A stretch of 62,806 nt of DNA from Oscillospiraceae bacterium (lineage in GTDB: Bacteria; Bacillota; Clostridia; Oscillospirales; Acutalibacteraceae): the NCBI GenBank assembly GCA_031288555.1, contig JAITRE010000022.1:1-62806 (forward strand), in the 5' to 3' direction. Each line of letters opens with the position of its first letter. Within the stretch, counting starts at the first letter, position 1. The notes beneath the pieces were generated by a model. That model did no database searches. It saw nothing but the letters and a program-made list of their open reading frames with translations, and was not told the origin of the DNA. The translations under genes were made by a program, and so were the position numbers. Below are positions 28,268 to 37,600 of the stretch, piece by piece.

Positions 28268-29047
28268 TATTCGATCCTCCAAGTTGTTATTAATTTACTT
28301 TAATCTGTTTTAGTCTTCAATTTTAAAAAAATTTTCTTTGAAGATTTAGAAAGAATTTGGGAAATTATATTTCATTATAGACAAAAACAAAAAGCTATAA
28401 ATTTTTTGCCTTCATAATAAATTATCATCAAGATTTTAGAATATATTCAAATAAAATTTTAAAAAACTATCTTTGCTTGCTTATTCAGTTTTAAGGAAAA
28501 TTTTAAAAAATGTTAAAACAATTAAAATTAAATTAAAATGTGAGATTATATTGTTTTTTTATTTATAAATTTACTATAGTAGATTTTTTATATTATGATA
28601 ATGGATTTAATAAGAATTTTCTGCTAGTATTTTTATTGAATTTAGCATCAAAATAAGTTTTACAGCGATAATTATGTTTCAATAATTTAAGAGCTTGGAT
28701 TTAAGTTTTTAAAAAATTTAAAATTTTTTATAATCTAAAACAGAAGGGTTATAGTCAAAGTTAATATTATTTATTAAAATTATTACATTATTAAATACGT
28801 TTTAAAGAAGAATACATATTTTAATTTTTGCAAAATTAAGTTATTATTTTATTAAGTAAGGTTTTTAATAAACGGTTATGAAACAAAATATTTTTTCTAT
28901 TAAATTCATAAAATATATCAAAAAATAAAAATGTATGTTGTTTAAAATAACATTATATAAGAAATTTTTATATAAAGTTTGAAAATATATTTTTTAGAAT
29001 ATTAATTAAGAATATTTTAAAAGTTTAGCAAAAAGGGAGCGAACTAA
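28268..29047. other. Long AT-rich spacer upstream of the two-component genes
   Basis: About 780 bases without any gene-like frame or RNA gene visible. Presumably contains the promoters of the divergent small gene and of the response regulator. Confidence 0.35.
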
Positions 29048-29752
29048 GTGAAGAGAATCCTTGTTGCAGAAGATGAGTCTACTATTCGTGAATTTATAGT
29101 TTTGAACTTAGAACGTGCTGGTTATGAGGTTACTGAGGCTACTGATGGGGAAACAGCACTTGAAGAATACAATAAATTAAAAGAAGAATTTGATATTGCC
29201 ATACTTGATATAATGATGCCGGGTGTTGACGGTCTTAAAGTTTGCAAAGAATTACGTAGAAAGAGCAATGATATTGGTATTATTTTACTTACGGCCAAAA
29301 CTCAAGAAATTGATAAAGTTAGTGGTCTTATGTTTGGTGCTGATGATTATATGACAAAACCTTTTAGCCCTTCTGAGCTTGTGGCAAGAGTAGATGCACT
29401 TTACAGAAGAGTTGCCATAGCACAAATGCGAAGTGATAACAATTTTAAGGAAGAAATTTCTTTAGATGGTTTTCGATTAAATTTGAGAAGTCATGCTCTT
29501 TTTAAAGGTGAGGAAATCATTGAACTTACTCATGTTGAATTTCAAATAATAGAGTTTTTCTTTTCAAATCCTGGGACTGCTTTAAGCAGATCTGATATTT
29601 TAAAATATGTTTGGAGACAACATTATTACGGAGATGAAAAAATAGTTGATGTTAATATAAGAAGACTTCGCATGAAAGTAGAAGAAGATCCCTCATTGCC
29701 TAAACACATAGTTACAGTATGGGGGTTTGGTTATAAATGGGCTAGTAGTTGA
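29048..29752 (+). CDS. OmpR/PhoP-type response regulator
   Basis: 234 residues. Receiver domain with acidic pocket E8-D9, phospho-acceptor D54 in 'AILDIMMPG', and Lys in 'YMTKPFSP'; a C-terminal winged helix ('LTHVEFQIIEFFFSNPG', 'VDVNIRRLRMKVEEDPS') binds DNA. GTG 29048 follows 'agggagcg'. The histidine kinase starts 99 bases on. Close to PhoP/VicR proteins, but the regulon cannot be told from sequence. Confidence 0.93.
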   Translation: MKRILVAEDESTIREFIVLNLERAGYEVTEATDGETALEEYNKLKEEFDIAILDIMMPGVDGLKVCKELRRKSNDIGIILLTAKTQEIDKVSGLMFGADDYMTKPFSPSELVARVDALYRRVAIAQMRSDNNFKEEISLDGFRLNLRSHALFKGEEIIELTHVEFQIIEFFFSNPGTALSRSDILKYVWRQHYYGDEKIVDVNIRRLRMKVEEDPSLPKHIVTVWGFGYKWASS

Positions 29753-29851
29753 TGTTTGTTAATAGTTTTTTAAATTTAATATATTAAGACGAAAATTGTG
29801 TTATTTTTAAATTTAATTGTTTTAAAAATAAAAAAGGAGTTTTATTTGTAA

Positions 29852-30922
29852 GTGAATGGAACTACTAAGCGATGGTTTTTAAAAAGGTTTATACCAATAT
29901 TATTAATTTTATTTCTAATGGGTTTTATTTTTTTATCATTTGTAAAGCTTATTGTTAATAAAGAGACAAAAACAAGCAGAATAACTCCGTCTTCAATAGA
30001 ATCTTTTGTTTTCAATGTTGCATTAGCTTTTTTTTTGTCAGAAATTTTAATAGCTCTTATTGTTGGAATATTTAGTTTTTATTTTATAAGATCTATTGTA
30101 GATCCTGTAAAAAAAATAAATGAAAGTGCAAAACAAATAGCGCAAGGAGATTTTTCTATAAAAATCAAAAAAGAACATGAGGATGAAATAGGGGAACTTT
30201 GCAACACAATTAATTATATGACAAAAGAGTTAGCTGCAGCAGAAAGAATGAAAAACGATTTTATCTCATCTGTTTCTCATGAATTAAGGACGCCGTTAAC
30301 AGCTATAAAAGGTTGGGCAGAAACTATGCAAGACTCAATGATGGATTTTGAAGTTACAAAAAAAGGTATGAGCACGATAGTTTCAGAGTCTGAACGTTTG
30401 TGCGGGATAGTAGAAGAGCTTTTAGAATTTTCAACAATAAGAAATAGTCGAATGACTCTTCGCATGAACAAACTTGATCTTTTAGCGGAGCTCGGCGAAG
30501 CGGTTTATATATTAAAAGATAGAGTAAAACAGGAGTCTAAACTTTTACTTTATTCTGAACCTGAAAGTTTTCCACCGGTATTGGGCGATAAGAATCGTTT
30601 ACGTCAAATTTTTATAAATGTTATAGATAATGCAATAAAATATACCCCCGCTGGTGGGGTAGTAAACGTTTCTGCAAGAATTCAAGATAAATTTATATGC
30701 GTTGAAGTAAGCGATAATGGTTGCGGTATTCCTAAAATTCATTTACCAAGAGTTAAAGAAAAATTTTATAAAGCAAACAAAAATCAAATTGGCGCGGGGA
30801 TTGGTCTTGCTATAGCAAATGAAATAACAGTTTTGCATTCCGGAAAACTTATCATTGACAGTGAAGAAAGCGTCGGCACTACTGTTAATATTTTGATTCC
30901 GATTATGAATCAGTCAGAATAA
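29852..30922 (+). CDS. Sensor histidine kinase
   Basis: 356 residues. Two membrane helices (about 13-34 and 54-79) enclose only about 20 outside residues, so it probably senses through the membrane or a partner. HAMP (about 80-130), HisKA with phospho-acceptor H143 in 'VSHELRTPLTAIKG', and HATPase_c with N box 'IFINVIDNAIKYTP', 'VSDNGCGI' and 'GAGIGLAIANEI'. All catalytic boxes are intact. GTG 29852 after 'aaaaggag'. It works with the preceding regulator; PhoR/ResE-like. Confidence 0.93.
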   Translation: MNGTTKRWFLKRFIPILLILFLMGFIFLSFVKLIVNKETKTSRITPSSIESFVFNVALAFFLSEILIALIVGIFSFYFIRSIVDPVKKINESAKQIAQGDFSIKIKKEHEDEIGELCNTINYMTKELAAAERMKNDFISSVSHELRTPLTAIKGWAETMQDSMMDFEVTKKGMSTIVSESERLCGIVEELLEFSTIRNSRMTLRMNKLDLLAELGEAVYILKDRVKQESKLLLYSEPESFPPVLGDKNRLRQIFINVIDNAIKYTPAGGVVNVSARIQDKFICVEVSDNGCGIPKIHLPRVKEKFYKANKNQIGAGIGLAIANEITVLHSGKLIIDSEESVGTTVNILIPIMNQSE

Positions 30923-30926
30923 AAAA

Positions 30927-31988
30927 TTAACTTGCTGTTTTAAGAATGTATTTTTTGATTATATCATCCCAAAAAGTAGAATCTTTTGCGTATTGCCACC
31001 ATAATTCTGAAGAATAAACAGATAATTTGCTCCAAGGCTTGTCTAAAGCATAATGAATAATTGTTGGGTTATTTTTTGCTGCGTCCCATTCTTCTTTGGT
31101 GGCCATATACTTTGCAGTTTCAACTTCTTCGTAGGTTTTAGACAAAGGCAAATAAGTTTGCAGATTAAATTCAAGCGATAAGCTTTTTATTTTATCAAAA
31201 CAAATTGAATTTAAAACGTCCTGATCACAAAGAAGGCCATCCTTGTGTCTATTTTTTTCAACAAATTCAACAAATTTGGTTTCAATACCGTCTTTTCTAC
31301 ATTCATCTAAATTCCATAAAATTACTCCAGAATTTATATACTGATTTAAGCTACTTATTTCTAAAAATTTTAGATATTTTTCCATATCACTTTTTTCTTT
31401 AGCATTTTTATTTTTTTCATCTATTTCTCCGCGAATGCCATCTGGTACTGCTCCAATATAAAACCCATCAATTTTTTGATCATAAAGTTTTTTTAAATCT
31501 TTTAAAATGATGGTATCCACATCTAAATAAATACATCTACTTTCTTCAGGAAGTAAGGTTGGTATAAGTAACCTATAGAACATTTCTTTGCTGAATCTTT
31601 CTGAAAATATTTCTATATCTTTGAACATTTGAGTTTTTTTACTCAAGTTAATGTAGTTTATGTCAAAATTATCGAATGTGTCTTTAAGTTTAGAAATCTT
31701 ATTTTTGCTGTCATCGTTAAATTCATCAGTAATTAAAAAATTAATCTTGTAAAACGTATCTTCTTCTGCATTTTTCAACATGGAAAAAATAGAAACAAAA
31801 GCCGGATAGACGTAATTATTGTCAAATGCTACGACTATATTTATATTTGATTTTGATGTATTATTGATTTTTTTTTCTTGATTTTCGGTTACATTATTTT
31901 TTTTAACAAAAAAAGCTAAAAATAAAACTGTAAGACCAATAGCAGAAAAAAGTATAATTTTTCTGTAATTTGTATTTATTTTCTTCAT
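30927..31988 (-). CDS. GT8-family glycosyltransferase with N-terminal membrane anchor (paralogue 2)
   Basis: 353 residues, homologous over its length to the GT8 at 9500. Basic N-terminus, one hydrophobic helix (about 10-28), a polar linker, then the GT8 domain: DxD at D156-V-D158 in 'YLDVDTII', 'CDQDVLN', and the C-terminal 'HYALDKPW', where the family Gly is Leu but His and Lys remain. Probably active. Topology places the domain outside the cell. It follows paralogue 3 by 37 bases in one transcript; both end towards the histidine kinase. Confidence 0.87.
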   Translation of the reverse strand: MKKINTNYRKIILFSAIGLTVLFLAFFVKKNNVTENQEKKINNTSKSNINIVVAFDNNYVYPAFVSIFSMLKNAEEDTFYKINFLITDEFNDDSKNKISKLKDTFDNFDINYINLSKKTQMFKDIEIFSERFSKEMFYRLLIPTLLPEESRCIYLDVDTIILKDLKKLYDQKIDGFYIGAVPDGIRGEIDEKNKNAKEKSDMEKYLKFLEISSLNQYINSGVILWNLDECRKDGIETKFVEFVEKNRHKDGLLCDQDVLNSICFDKIKSLSLEFNLQTYLPLSKTYEEVETAKYMATKEEWDAAKNNPTIIHYALDKPWSKLSVYSSELWWQYAKDSTFWDDIIKKYILKTAS

Positions 31989-32025
31989 CTAATCTTCCTT
32001 AAAAGTAAATTTTTCTTATAATTAT

Positions 32026-32964
32026 TTATTTTCTAACTAAATACTTATTCTCAATTTCGTTCCAATATTTTAATTCTTTGGCGTAATACCACCATTTCTC
32101 AGACATATTGGCGTTAAGATTTTCCCACGGTGGAAATAAAGAAAAATTAAGTATAACAAAATTATATTGCCCTTCCTTTAACTCTTCTGTAAAAATTTCA
32201 AAAGATTTATTTTCGCAAACTTTTTTAAAATCAAAACACGCGAAAACATTGTATTTAAACGGCAAACGTAAAGTATTTTTACATACAGAATTTAAAATTT
32301 CCTCACTTGATGCATTAAGATTATTGTTTACAAATAGTAAAAAACTATCAATGATGTTATCTTTACGCCATTTTTCTAAATTAATAAGTAAAACTTCAGA
32401 ATTAATATGATTAGACTTTCTTTGATCATCTTCTAAAAAATTTAAAACCCCAGCAAAATAAAAATCAGTCAGATCTATATTGTAAAGCTCTGAAAGATCA
32501 CAAGATACAATTTCATCACTATCTAAATATAAACATTTTTTTATATTTTTAGGCAATAAGTTTGATAAACTTAACTTGTAATAATTGATTTCCTTAAAAT
32601 AGTTTATAAACACATTACTAGAGTAGTATCCCATATTCATAAATTCAAAACTGCAATTTTCTCTAAGCTTTGATAAAGAATAAATTTTCTCTTTATTGGT
32701 TTTAGTAAAATTTTCAGGAACAAGAGCAAAAATTTTATAAAACGTTGATTCGTTAGCATTTTTAATTATGGAAGAAATTAAAACAAGTGACCTATATAGT
32801 CTACTTTCATCAAGAGAAATCGCAATTACGATTTCATTACTAAAATTTTTAGCAGTCAAGTTATTTACAGTTTTAATATCCTCTTTTTTATTATTACAAG
32901 CTACAAATAAACACAATGGCATTAATAAGAAAAGAAAAAATTTATATCTATAAAAAAACACCAC
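32026..32964 (-). CDS. GT8-like lipoprotein (paralogue 3), catalytic motifs degenerate
   Basis: 312 residues. A hydrophobic signal ends in the lipobox-like 'LFVAC' with C23, so it should be a lipoprotein on the outer face of the membrane. The GT8 fold is readable: 'YLDSDEIV' keeps the DxD (D148, D150). But the family 'DQxxLN' is 'SEEILN' and the C-terminal His/Lys motif 'HFxGxKPW' is 'NFSLFPPW', so the metal-binding His and phosphate-binding Lys are gone. It may be an inactive partner or a lectin-like binder. GTG 32964 follows 'aaaggag'. Confidence 0.82.
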   Translation of the reverse strand: MVFFYRYKFFLFLLMPLCLFVACNNKKEDIKTVNNLTAKNFSNEIVIAISLDESRLYRSLVLISSIIKNANESTFYKIFALVPENFTKTNKEKIYSLSKLRENCSFEFMNMGYYSSNVFINYFKEINYYKLSLSNLLPKNIKKCLYLDSDEIVSCDLSELYNIDLTDFYFAGVLNFLEDDQRKSNHINSEVLLINLEKWRKDNIIDSFLLFVNNNLNASSEEILNSVCKNTLRLPFKYNVFACFDFKKVCENKSFEIFTEELKEGQYNFVILNFSLFPPWENLNANMSEKWWYYAKELKYWNEIENKYLVRK

Positions 32965-33044
32965 TTATTCTCCTTTTACAAGAAAAACCACATTTTTATG
33001 AAAATTTGTTGTTATAAATTTAAAAATAACAAAGCCTCTACTTT

Positions 33045-33121
33045 TGGTCGAGGTGACAAGATTCGAACTTGCGGCCTCTACGTCCCGAACGTAGCGCTCT
33101 GCCAAACTGAGCCACACCTCG
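33045..33121 (-). tRNA. tRNA-Pro (anticodon CGG)
   Basis: 77 bases with CCA encoded. On the minus strand: acceptor cgaggtg/cacctcg, D arm with 'ggctcagtttggcagagc', anticodon stem ctacg/cgtag with loop ttCGGga, T arm with 'gttcgaatc'. The anticodon CGG reads only CCG; a UGG isoacceptor must exist elsewhere. Confidence 0.95.
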
Positions 33122-33345
33122 TTAGGTAGAAAAATTCACTGTTTAAGTATTTTAAAAGTAGAATAAACGCGAAAGATACACTAAAAACAAATTTTTAATA
33201 TTTAAAAGTTTTTACATTTAACTTATAGTTTTAAGCATCTATATAAATCTTTCTCAAACCTTTTTACATGTTAACATTTTTAAATAGAGATTACAATAGA
33301 TTTTTAAAAGAATAAATTAGAGTACTTATAACTGAATTATTTCAG

Positions 33346-36300
33346 CTATTTATTTTTATTTTTCGACATCTCAATAAGGCGTTCTAATTTTTTTTGAGAT
33401 AACTCTTTTGCTTTTTCTGAAAATTTTTTTGCTTTTTCTGGGAATATTTTTTTAAGATAACTAAAGCGAGTTTCTCTGTTGATAAAATCATCATAATCAG
33501 CACTTATAACTTTGCTATCCAGTATGAATGGATTTCTTTGAGATTTTGAAAGCTCAGGATTAAATCTAAATAAATTCCAATATCCTGATTCAACTGCCAG
33601 TTTTTCTTCAAATTGAGCCATACTTAAACCTCCTTTTATACCGTGATTTATGCACGGTGAATATGCTATAATTATAGACGGTCCATTGTAGTTTTTTGCT
33701 TCTTTTATTGCTTGAATGCATTGGTTAAAATTTGCGCCCATTGAAACTTGTGCAACATAAGCGTGCTCGTAATTCATAAAAATTGCAGCCAGGTCTTTTT
33801 TATTTGTTTCTTTTCCAGAAATAGAAAATTTTGCACACGAGCCCATTGGAGTTGCTTTGGAGGCTTGACCTCCTGTGTTTGAATAAACTTCCGTGTCAAA
33901 AACTAAAATATTTATATCTTCTTTACAAGATATTATATGATCAAGTCCAGCATATCCTATATCATAAGCCCAGCCGTCTCCACCAAATATCCAAATTGTT
34001 TTCTTTGTAAGAAAGTTTTTGTTGTTTAAGATTTCATTTTTAAAATGGAAAATTTTTTGTTCGATGTTTGTTTTTAAAAGTATTTCCACTAATTTTTTTC
34101 CTATTTCTTTGTTTTGTAATTCAATATCTTTTGTTTTCAAAAAATTTTTACAGACTTCTTTTATATCAGAATTTTTAGTTATTGTAGAAATTTGTTCTAC
34201 GCATTCCAAAAGTCTATTTCTTATAGAGTTTTTGCCAAGAAAAATTCCAAAACCAAATTCTGCATTATTTTCAAACAATGAATTTTGCCAAGCGGGGCCG
34301 TTGCCAAAGTTGTTTGTTGTGTACGGCGTTGAAGGCAAAGATCCTGCCCATATTGAACTACATCCCGTCGCATTAGCTATTATCATGTTTTCGCCAAAAA
34401 GTTGTGTTACAAGTTTTGCGTATGGTGTTTGTCCGCAGCCTGCGCAGGCACCAGAAAATTCGAGTAGGGGTTTGAAGAATTGGCTTCCTTTCACTGTAAA
34501 ACGATCAAATTTTGAATTAACTTGTGGTTTATCTTTTAAATTTTGAGCAAAGTTAAACATATTTTGAGACTCAACTTGGTTGCTTATAGGTTTCATAGTA
34601 AGTGCTCTACCTTTTGTTTTTATTTCTGGGCAAATTTTTACACAACATCCACAATTTGTGCAATCTTCAACAGAAATCACAATTGAAAATTTTAAATCTT
34701 TTAGCCCAAACATGTCAGCTGATTTGAAATTTTTAGGTGCTGCTTTAAGTTCTTCTTCATTTAAAACAACAGGCCTTATAACTGCGTGAGGGCAAACATA
34801 CGAGCATAAATTGCATTGAATACAATTGTTGGGATTCCATTCTGGAGCGTTAAGACTCGTGGCGCGTTTTTCAAAAGCAGCCGATCCTTGTGGTAAACTT
34901 CCATCAACATAATCTAAAAATTCTGAAACCGCTAAATTACTTCCTTGATATTTATTTATAGGATTCATAATTTTGTTTACATAATTTAAAAGCTTTTTAG
35001 ATTTAAAATTTGTAACTTTTTTAAATTCTTTTTTTTCGTCTTCAGCATTTTCCCATTCCAAAGGTATGTTTATTTTTATAACATCACTTAAGCCTCTTTC
35101 AATTGCTTTATGATTCATCAAAACTATATTTTCGCCTTTTTCAATGTAAGAATTAGTAGCTGATATTTTCATATATTCTAAAGCTTTGTTGATATCCATA
35201 AATTTTAAAATTTTAAAAAATGCGGCTTGCAAAATAGTGCTGATTTTATCTTTCAGTCCTAATTCTTCGCTAATTCTGCAAGCATTTATAATAAAAAAAT
35301 TAATTTTTTTTTCAAATATATCACGCTTAAATTCAGCTGGAAGTTTTTTATTTAGTTCCTTGAGATTCCATTTACAATTTAATAAAAAACTTCCTTTGGT
35401 TTTAAGATCTTTTAACATATTGTATTTATAAATGTAAGAAAAATTATGGCACGCAACAAAATCTGCTCTTTCTATATAATAAGTGGATTTAATTGGTGAA
35501 GTTCCAAAACGTAAGTGGGAAATAGTTAATCCTCCTGATTTTTTAGAATCATAAGAAAAATAACCCTGAACATTAAATTTCGTTTTGTCTCCTATTATTT
35601 TTACCCAATTTTTAACTGCACTAACAGTTCCGTCTGACCCAAAACCCCAAAATTTGCAAGAAGTTATGTCTTTGTTCATAGATTCAAATTTAGTTTTAGA
35701 ACTCAAAGAAAGAAAAGTTACATCATCTTTAATCCCTATACTAAATTCTTTTTTTTGATTTTTAGATTCCATGTTTTCATACACTGCAGCGATTTCAGAA
35801 GGTCCTGTATTTTTTGAACTTAATCCGTATCGTCCTCTTAAAACTTTAATGTTCAAAAAATCTTGGTGTTTTTGAAGTGAAGCAATTACATCTAAATAAA
35901 GTGGTTCACCACAAGAACCTGGTTCTTTAGTTTTATCAAGAACAGAAATAATTTTAACACTTTTTGGAATTGTATCGAGAAATAATTTTGGAACGAACGG
36001 GCGATAAAGCCTTACTTTTACAAGGCCCACTTTTTTATTTTTTAATCTTAAACAAGAAATAACTTCTTCGATTGTTTCACAAACAGAACCCATTGCAACA
36101 ATAATACTAGTTGCGGTTTCATCTCCGTAATAATTAAATGGCGAATAATTTGTTTTGTTTTCTGCATTTATTTTTTTCATGTATTCACAGACGATTTTGC
36201 TTACGTTTAAATAATAATTGTTACTTGCTTCTCTAACTTGAAAAAAAATATCATCGTTTTGTGTAGAACCACGTAAAACAGGGTGTTGCGGGTCAAGAGA

Positions 36301-36933
36301 TCTTTTTCGAAATTCATTAAGTGAATTTTTGTCCAGCATATTGTTCAAACTTTTGTAATCAATAACTCGAATTTTTTGAATTTCATGAGAAGTTCTAAAA
36401 CCATCGAAAAAATGCAGAAATGGAATTCTTGATTTTATTGCTGACAAATGTGCAATGGCTGCTAAATCCATAACTTCTTGAGGATTGTTAGAACAAATCA
36501 TAGCAAAACCTGTCTGGCGGCAAGCATACACATCGGAATGGTCTCCTAAAATTGATAAAGCGTGTGTTGCAACAGTTCTTGAAGATACATGAATTACAGC
36601 TGGCAAAAGTTCTCCTGATATTTTGTACATATTTGGTATCATTAACAAAAGCCCTTGCGAAGCTGTGTAAGTGGTTGCCAATGCACCCGCAGTTAGACAT
36701 CCGTGCATCACACCGGCTACTCCACTTTCTGATTGCATAAGTTTTACGACGACTTCTTTACCAAATAGATTTTTTTTACCAAAAGATGAAAATTTATCAA
36801 CAATTTCTGCCATAGAAGAAGAAGGAGTTATGGGATATATTGGTGCAACTTCTGTAAAAGCATAAGAAATGTAAGCTGCAGCTTCATTTCCATCCATAGT
36901 TTTAAAGTATGTTTTTTCATTTTCTATTTTCAT
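33346..36933 (-). CDS. nifJ: Pyruvate:ferredoxin (flavodoxin) oxidoreductase
   Basis: 1195 residues, the single-chain homodimeric type. Domains in order: N-terminal pyrimidine-binding ('EVAPIYPITPSSSMAE'), the gamma-like domain, two 4Fe-4S clusters ('CIQCNLCSYVCPHAV' and 'CTNCGCCVKICP'), and the TPP domain ('CAGCGQTPYAKL', 'GDGWAYDIGYAGLDH'). It oxidises pyruvate with CoA to acetyl-CoA, CO2 and reduced ferredoxin, the usual entry to fermentation in strict anaerobes. All cluster cysteines are present. Monocistronic. Confidence 0.97.
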   Translation of the reverse strand: MKIENEKTYFKTMDGNEAAAYISYAFTEVAPIYPITPSSSMAEIVDKFSSFGKKNLFGKEVVVKLMQSESGVAGVMHGCLTAGALATTYTASQGLLLMIPNMYKISGELLPAVIHVSSRTVATHALSILGDHSDVYACRQTGFAMICSNNPQEVMDLAAIAHLSAIKSRIPFLHFFDGFRTSHEIQKIRVIDYKSLNNMLDKNSLNEFRKRSLDPQHPVLRGSTQNDDIFFQVREASNNYYLNVSKIVCEYMKKINAENKTNYSPFNYYGDETATSIIVAMGSVCETIEEVISCLRLKNKKVGLVKVRLYRPFVPKLFLDTIPKSVKIISVLDKTKEPGSCGEPLYLDVIASLQKHQDFLNIKVLRGRYGLSSKNTGPSEIAAVYENMESKNQKKEFSIGIKDDVTFLSLSSKTKFESMNKDITSCKFWGFGSDGTVSAVKNWVKIIGDKTKFNVQGYFSYDSKKSGGLTISHLRFGTSPIKSTYYIERADFVACHNFSYIYKYNMLKDLKTKGSFLLNCKWNLKELNKKLPAEFKRDIFEKKINFFIINACRISEELGLKDKISTILQAAFFKILKFMDINKALEYMKISATNSYIEKGENIVLMNHKAIERGLSDVIKINIPLEWENAEDEKKEFKKVTNFKSKKLLNYVNKIMNPINKYQGSNLAVSEFLDYVDGSLPQGSAAFEKRATSLNAPEWNPNNCIQCNLCSYVCPHAVIRPVVLNEEELKAAPKNFKSADMFGLKDLKFSIVISVEDCTNCGCCVKICPEIKTKGRALTMKPISNQVESQNMFNFAQNLKDKPQVNSKFDRFTVKGSQFFKPLLEFSGACAGCGQTPYAKLVTQLFGENMIIANATGCSSIWAGSLPSTPYTTNNFGNGPAWQNSLFENNAEFGFGIFLGKNSIRNRLLECVEQISTITKNSDIKEVCKNFLKTKDIELQNKEIGKKLVEILLKTNIEQKIFHFKNEILNNKNFLTKKTIWIFGGDGWAYDIGYAGLDHIISCKEDINILVFDTEVYSNTGGQASKATPMGSCAKFSISGKETNKKDLAAIFMNYEHAYVAQVSMGANFNQCIQAIKEAKNYNGPSIIIAYSPCINHGIKGGLSMAQFEEKLAVESGYWNLFRFNPELSKSQRNPFILDSKVISADYDDFINRETRFSYLKKIFPEKAKKFSEKAKELSQKKLERLIEMSKNKNK

Positions 36934-37200
36934 ACTTCTGCCTCGTTTCGATTAAAGTTAAAAACTTGACTAAATTTTTATTAATAATTTTCTGTGAGAA
37001 TAAAATATCTTTTTATGTTTATACTTAAAATATCAAGATTTTAAAGACAAACTTCTTAATATTGTTTTACAAAATTTTAAAACTTTATTTTTAAAAATAG
37101 ATTTGCTAATTAATAAAAATTTTAATGTTTATAAAGCATTTGTATTTTTAAATTAAAAACTTGATGCTTTTAAAATTTAGTAGAGAAAGGACGAAAATTT

Positions 37201-37479
37201 ATGAACGAAAAAAATGAAGAATTTTCTAACAACAACTTAGAGAAAGTTACAGGTGGAGAAGGAATTAAATCGAATGTATTTTCGAATAAATACAATACTC
37301 CACGAAAAGATATTTTAGCTTTTTCCGCTTCACGAAGAGATCTTGACGGGGCAATGTCCTGCAGGGCGTGCGGGAGCTCAATACCGGATGATGCAATAAT
37401 TCACAAATGCACAAGAGACAATGTAATCTTCAATACGTACAGATTAACGCCAGACAAAAGAATTTGGCGAAAAGATTAA
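37201..37479 (+). CDS. Small protein with double-glycine leader and a Cys motif
   Basis: 92 residues. The first 19 form a short leader ending 'NNLEKVTGG': Leu at -7, Val at -4 and Gly-Gly, the pattern cut by C39 peptidases of ABC exporters. The 73-residue remainder is basic and has 'CRACGSS' plus a third Cys (C54, C57, C70) and H68, which could bind zinc or form a disulfide. It may be a bacteriocin/RiPP-like peptide or a small exported protein; no modifying enzyme or exporter is nearby. The DNA at about 37340-37400 is markedly richer in G+C than its surroundings. 'gaaagga' lies 9 bases before ATG. Confidence 0.7.
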   Translation: MNEKNEEFSNNNLEKVTGGEGIKSNVFSNKYNTPRKDILAFSASRRDLDGAMSCRACGSSIPDDAIIHKCTRDNVIFNTYRLTPDKRIWRKD

Positions 37480-37600
37480 AGTTTTATTTATATAAGTTTT
37501 AAAAACACTTTTTAAAAATAAAATACGATAATTATTTTGCGTTTATATTATTTTTCATTATTTATTGCATCTTTAAATGTCTAAGTTCCCACTAAAAAAT

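Noticed and set aside
34019..34546. 175-residue open frame on the plus strand inside the PFOR gene
   Set aside because: It lies fully inside a well-supported 1195-residue gene on the other strand and has no family features.
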